From contig JADKAS010000026.1 in assembly GCA_016715245.1 (NCBI GenBank), positions 1 to 13,685 on the forward strand: a DNA stretch of 13,685 bases, read 5' to 3'. The stretch comes from Saprospiraceae bacterium (GTDB taxonomy: Bacteria; Bacteroidota; Bacteroidia; Chitinophagales; Saprospiraceae). This document shows, piece by piece, positions 13,106 through 13,685 of the stretch. Made by a program: the position numbers and the translations under genes. The stretch's first letter is position 1. Every line of letters starts with the position of its first letter. Below the pieces are notes generated by a model that was not told where the DNA came from, did not search any database, and saw only the letters and a program-made list of their open reading frames with translations.

Positions 13106-13383
13106 TTCAACGTAATTTTAACCGTATAAGAAACACCATTGCAATAACTCCGGGTTACCTGACTTTCTCCTTTCTTAGCTTGTATGTATTCGTCTTTTGT
13201 CAGGCATCCAACATAATTACTTGAAATAACTTTAAACTCCGGGTGTGAGTTTGCAATGCCATTGCATTTTTGACGTGCTGAGTTTTCACTCGATTCAGTG
13301 ACTAAGTTGTAAGATGTGCATTTTGTTTCTTCTTTTGTGCACCCTAAAATTAAGATCATTGCTAAAATTAATATCTGTTTCAT
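13102..13383 (-). CDS. Small lipoprotein with flavobacterial surface-export signal, 93 aa
   Basis: Residues 1-14 form a basic start and hydrophobic stretch ending I-L-G just before C15, a lipobox for signal peptidase II; the mature protein would be about 79 residues, anchored by lipid. The residues after it, C-T-K-E-E-T, match the C-x-K-(D/E)2-x lipoprotein export signal described in Capnocytophaga, which sends lipoproteins to the outer surface. Four further Cys (22, 40, 60, 81) could form two disulfides. Phage lipoproteins often block infection by related phages (T5 Llp and TP-J34 Ltp are known cases), so superinfection exclusion or surface change is a reasonable guess. It lacks the proline-rich make-up of Rz1 spanins. 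It follows a terminator, so it may begin a transcript, and overlaps the next gene by ATGA. Confidence 0.7.
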   Translation of the reverse strand: MKQILILAMILILGCTKEETKCTSYNLVTESSENSARQKCNGIANSHPEFKVISSNYVGCLTKDEYIQAKKGESQVTRSYCNGVSYTVKITLK

Positions 13384-13403
13384 TTTTTTATTGATTTTTT
13401 TTT

Positions 13404-13436
13404 AAAAATGGGAGCTGCATTTCGGCTACAACTCCC
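13404..13436 (-). terminator. Rho-independent terminator after the SSB-like gene
   Basis: On the minus strand GGGAGTTGTA and TGCAGCTCCC form a ten-base stem with two G-T pairs and a seven-base loop, followed by ATTTTT. It lies between the end of the SSB-like gene and the lipoprotein gene and would separate the replication-side transcript from the packaging genes. Confidence 0.8.
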
Positions 13437-13471
13437 TTAATACTCATTCTCAAACTAAGGTCTAACAATTG

Positions 13472-13685
13472 CTAAAACGGTAAAGTGTCACCCGATGGGA
13501 TAAACGGCTCTTCCGCTTTTGGGATATCTTTCTTTTCTGCTTTGGTTATTTTGCCGTCAGTATAGAAAACTTTTCCATTGCCTACATAATATTTATCCTT
13601 TTTTGCTTCTCTTTCTTCTTTTGTCTGACTTACCGATACCGAAACGTTTTGACCCCATTGGTTTGTTTCGTCGTTTATTCCGATC
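13472..13685 (-). CDS. SSB-like protein, C-terminal part only, cut by the window edge
   Basis: About 70 residues are visible to the TAG at 13474-13472. They begin near N-D-E-T-N-Q-W-G-Q-N-V-S-V-S-V-S-Q, then run through a charged part K-E-E-R-E-A-K-K-D-K and G-N-G-K-V-F-Y-T, and end P-S-G-D-T-L-P-F. A D-x-L/I-P-F tip is the partner-binding tail of single-stranded-DNA-binding proteins, and the preceding segment resembles small ssDNA-binding-like proteins I recall from Bacteroidota phages. The missing N-terminal part would decide between an OB-fold SSB and another family. Its terminator follows directly, so it ends its transcript. Confidence 0.5.
   Translation of the reverse strand, partial: IGINDETNQWGQNVSVSVSQTKEEREAKKDKYYVGNGKVFYTDGKITKAEKKDIPKAEEPFIPSGDTLPF

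Overview
The window looks like part of the genome of a tailed phage (or prophage) of a Bacteroidota host, most likely a flavobacterium. Reasons: the DNA is strongly AT-rich; genes start from A-rich leaders without clear Shine-Dalgarno sites; a TAnnTTTG-type promoter sits behind terL; a lipoprotein carries a C-x-K-(D/E)2 export signal; and the terminase, portal and MuF-like proteins have sequence features I associate with Bacteroidota phages. These are family resemblances recalled from memory, not database hits. Every credible gene is on the minus strand, so the window is read from right to left. I found no convincing plus-strand gene, tRNA, CRISPR array, transposase, integrase or retroelement.

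Layout in transcription order: (1) 13685-13472, the C-terminal end of an SSB-like protein, closed by a good intrinsic terminator (13404-13436). (2) 13383-11161, the packaging start: a small surface-type lipoprotein, a short conserved protein, terS and terL. (3) A promoter candidate behind terL, then 11059-9021: a 56-aa protein, a virion-morphogenesis-like protein, two tiny ORFs (one a zinc ribbon), a conserved WEDSD-repeat protein, a tail-terminator-like protein and a small protein. (4) 9024-7025, a run of very small genes joined by ATGA stop/start overlaps: a CPYC membrane protein, a DUF4258-like protein, a 35-aa membrane peptide, a helix-turn-helix-like protein, a repeat-bearing coiled coil and a tail-chaperone-like protein with a T9 tract. 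(5) 7028-3572: a cysteine-rich protein, the portal with a zinc-finger insert, a MuF-like head protein and a 59-aa protein. (6) 3575-35: two large virion proteins, the second with three Ig-like modules, and a small terminal gene. No major capsid protein or tape measure is visible, so the rest of the virion module lies outside the window, probably to the left.

Sequence quality matters here. At least four genes (12856-13105, terS, terL, 7687-7837) are split by exactly one base in a homopolymer run, and each becomes a full-length protein when that base is corrected. The stretch 4588-4873 is almost pure C and T runs and replaces the expected portal/MuF junction. Both point mainly to read or assembly error rather than gene decay, although ribosomal slippage is possible in terL (T TTT TAG) and in the tail-chaperone-like gene (T9 with an open -1 frame). 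I see no new defence or mobile system. The most interesting leads are the probable surface lipoprotein, the possible -1 frameshift extension, the chain of tiny coupled ORFs and the Ig-modular tail protein.
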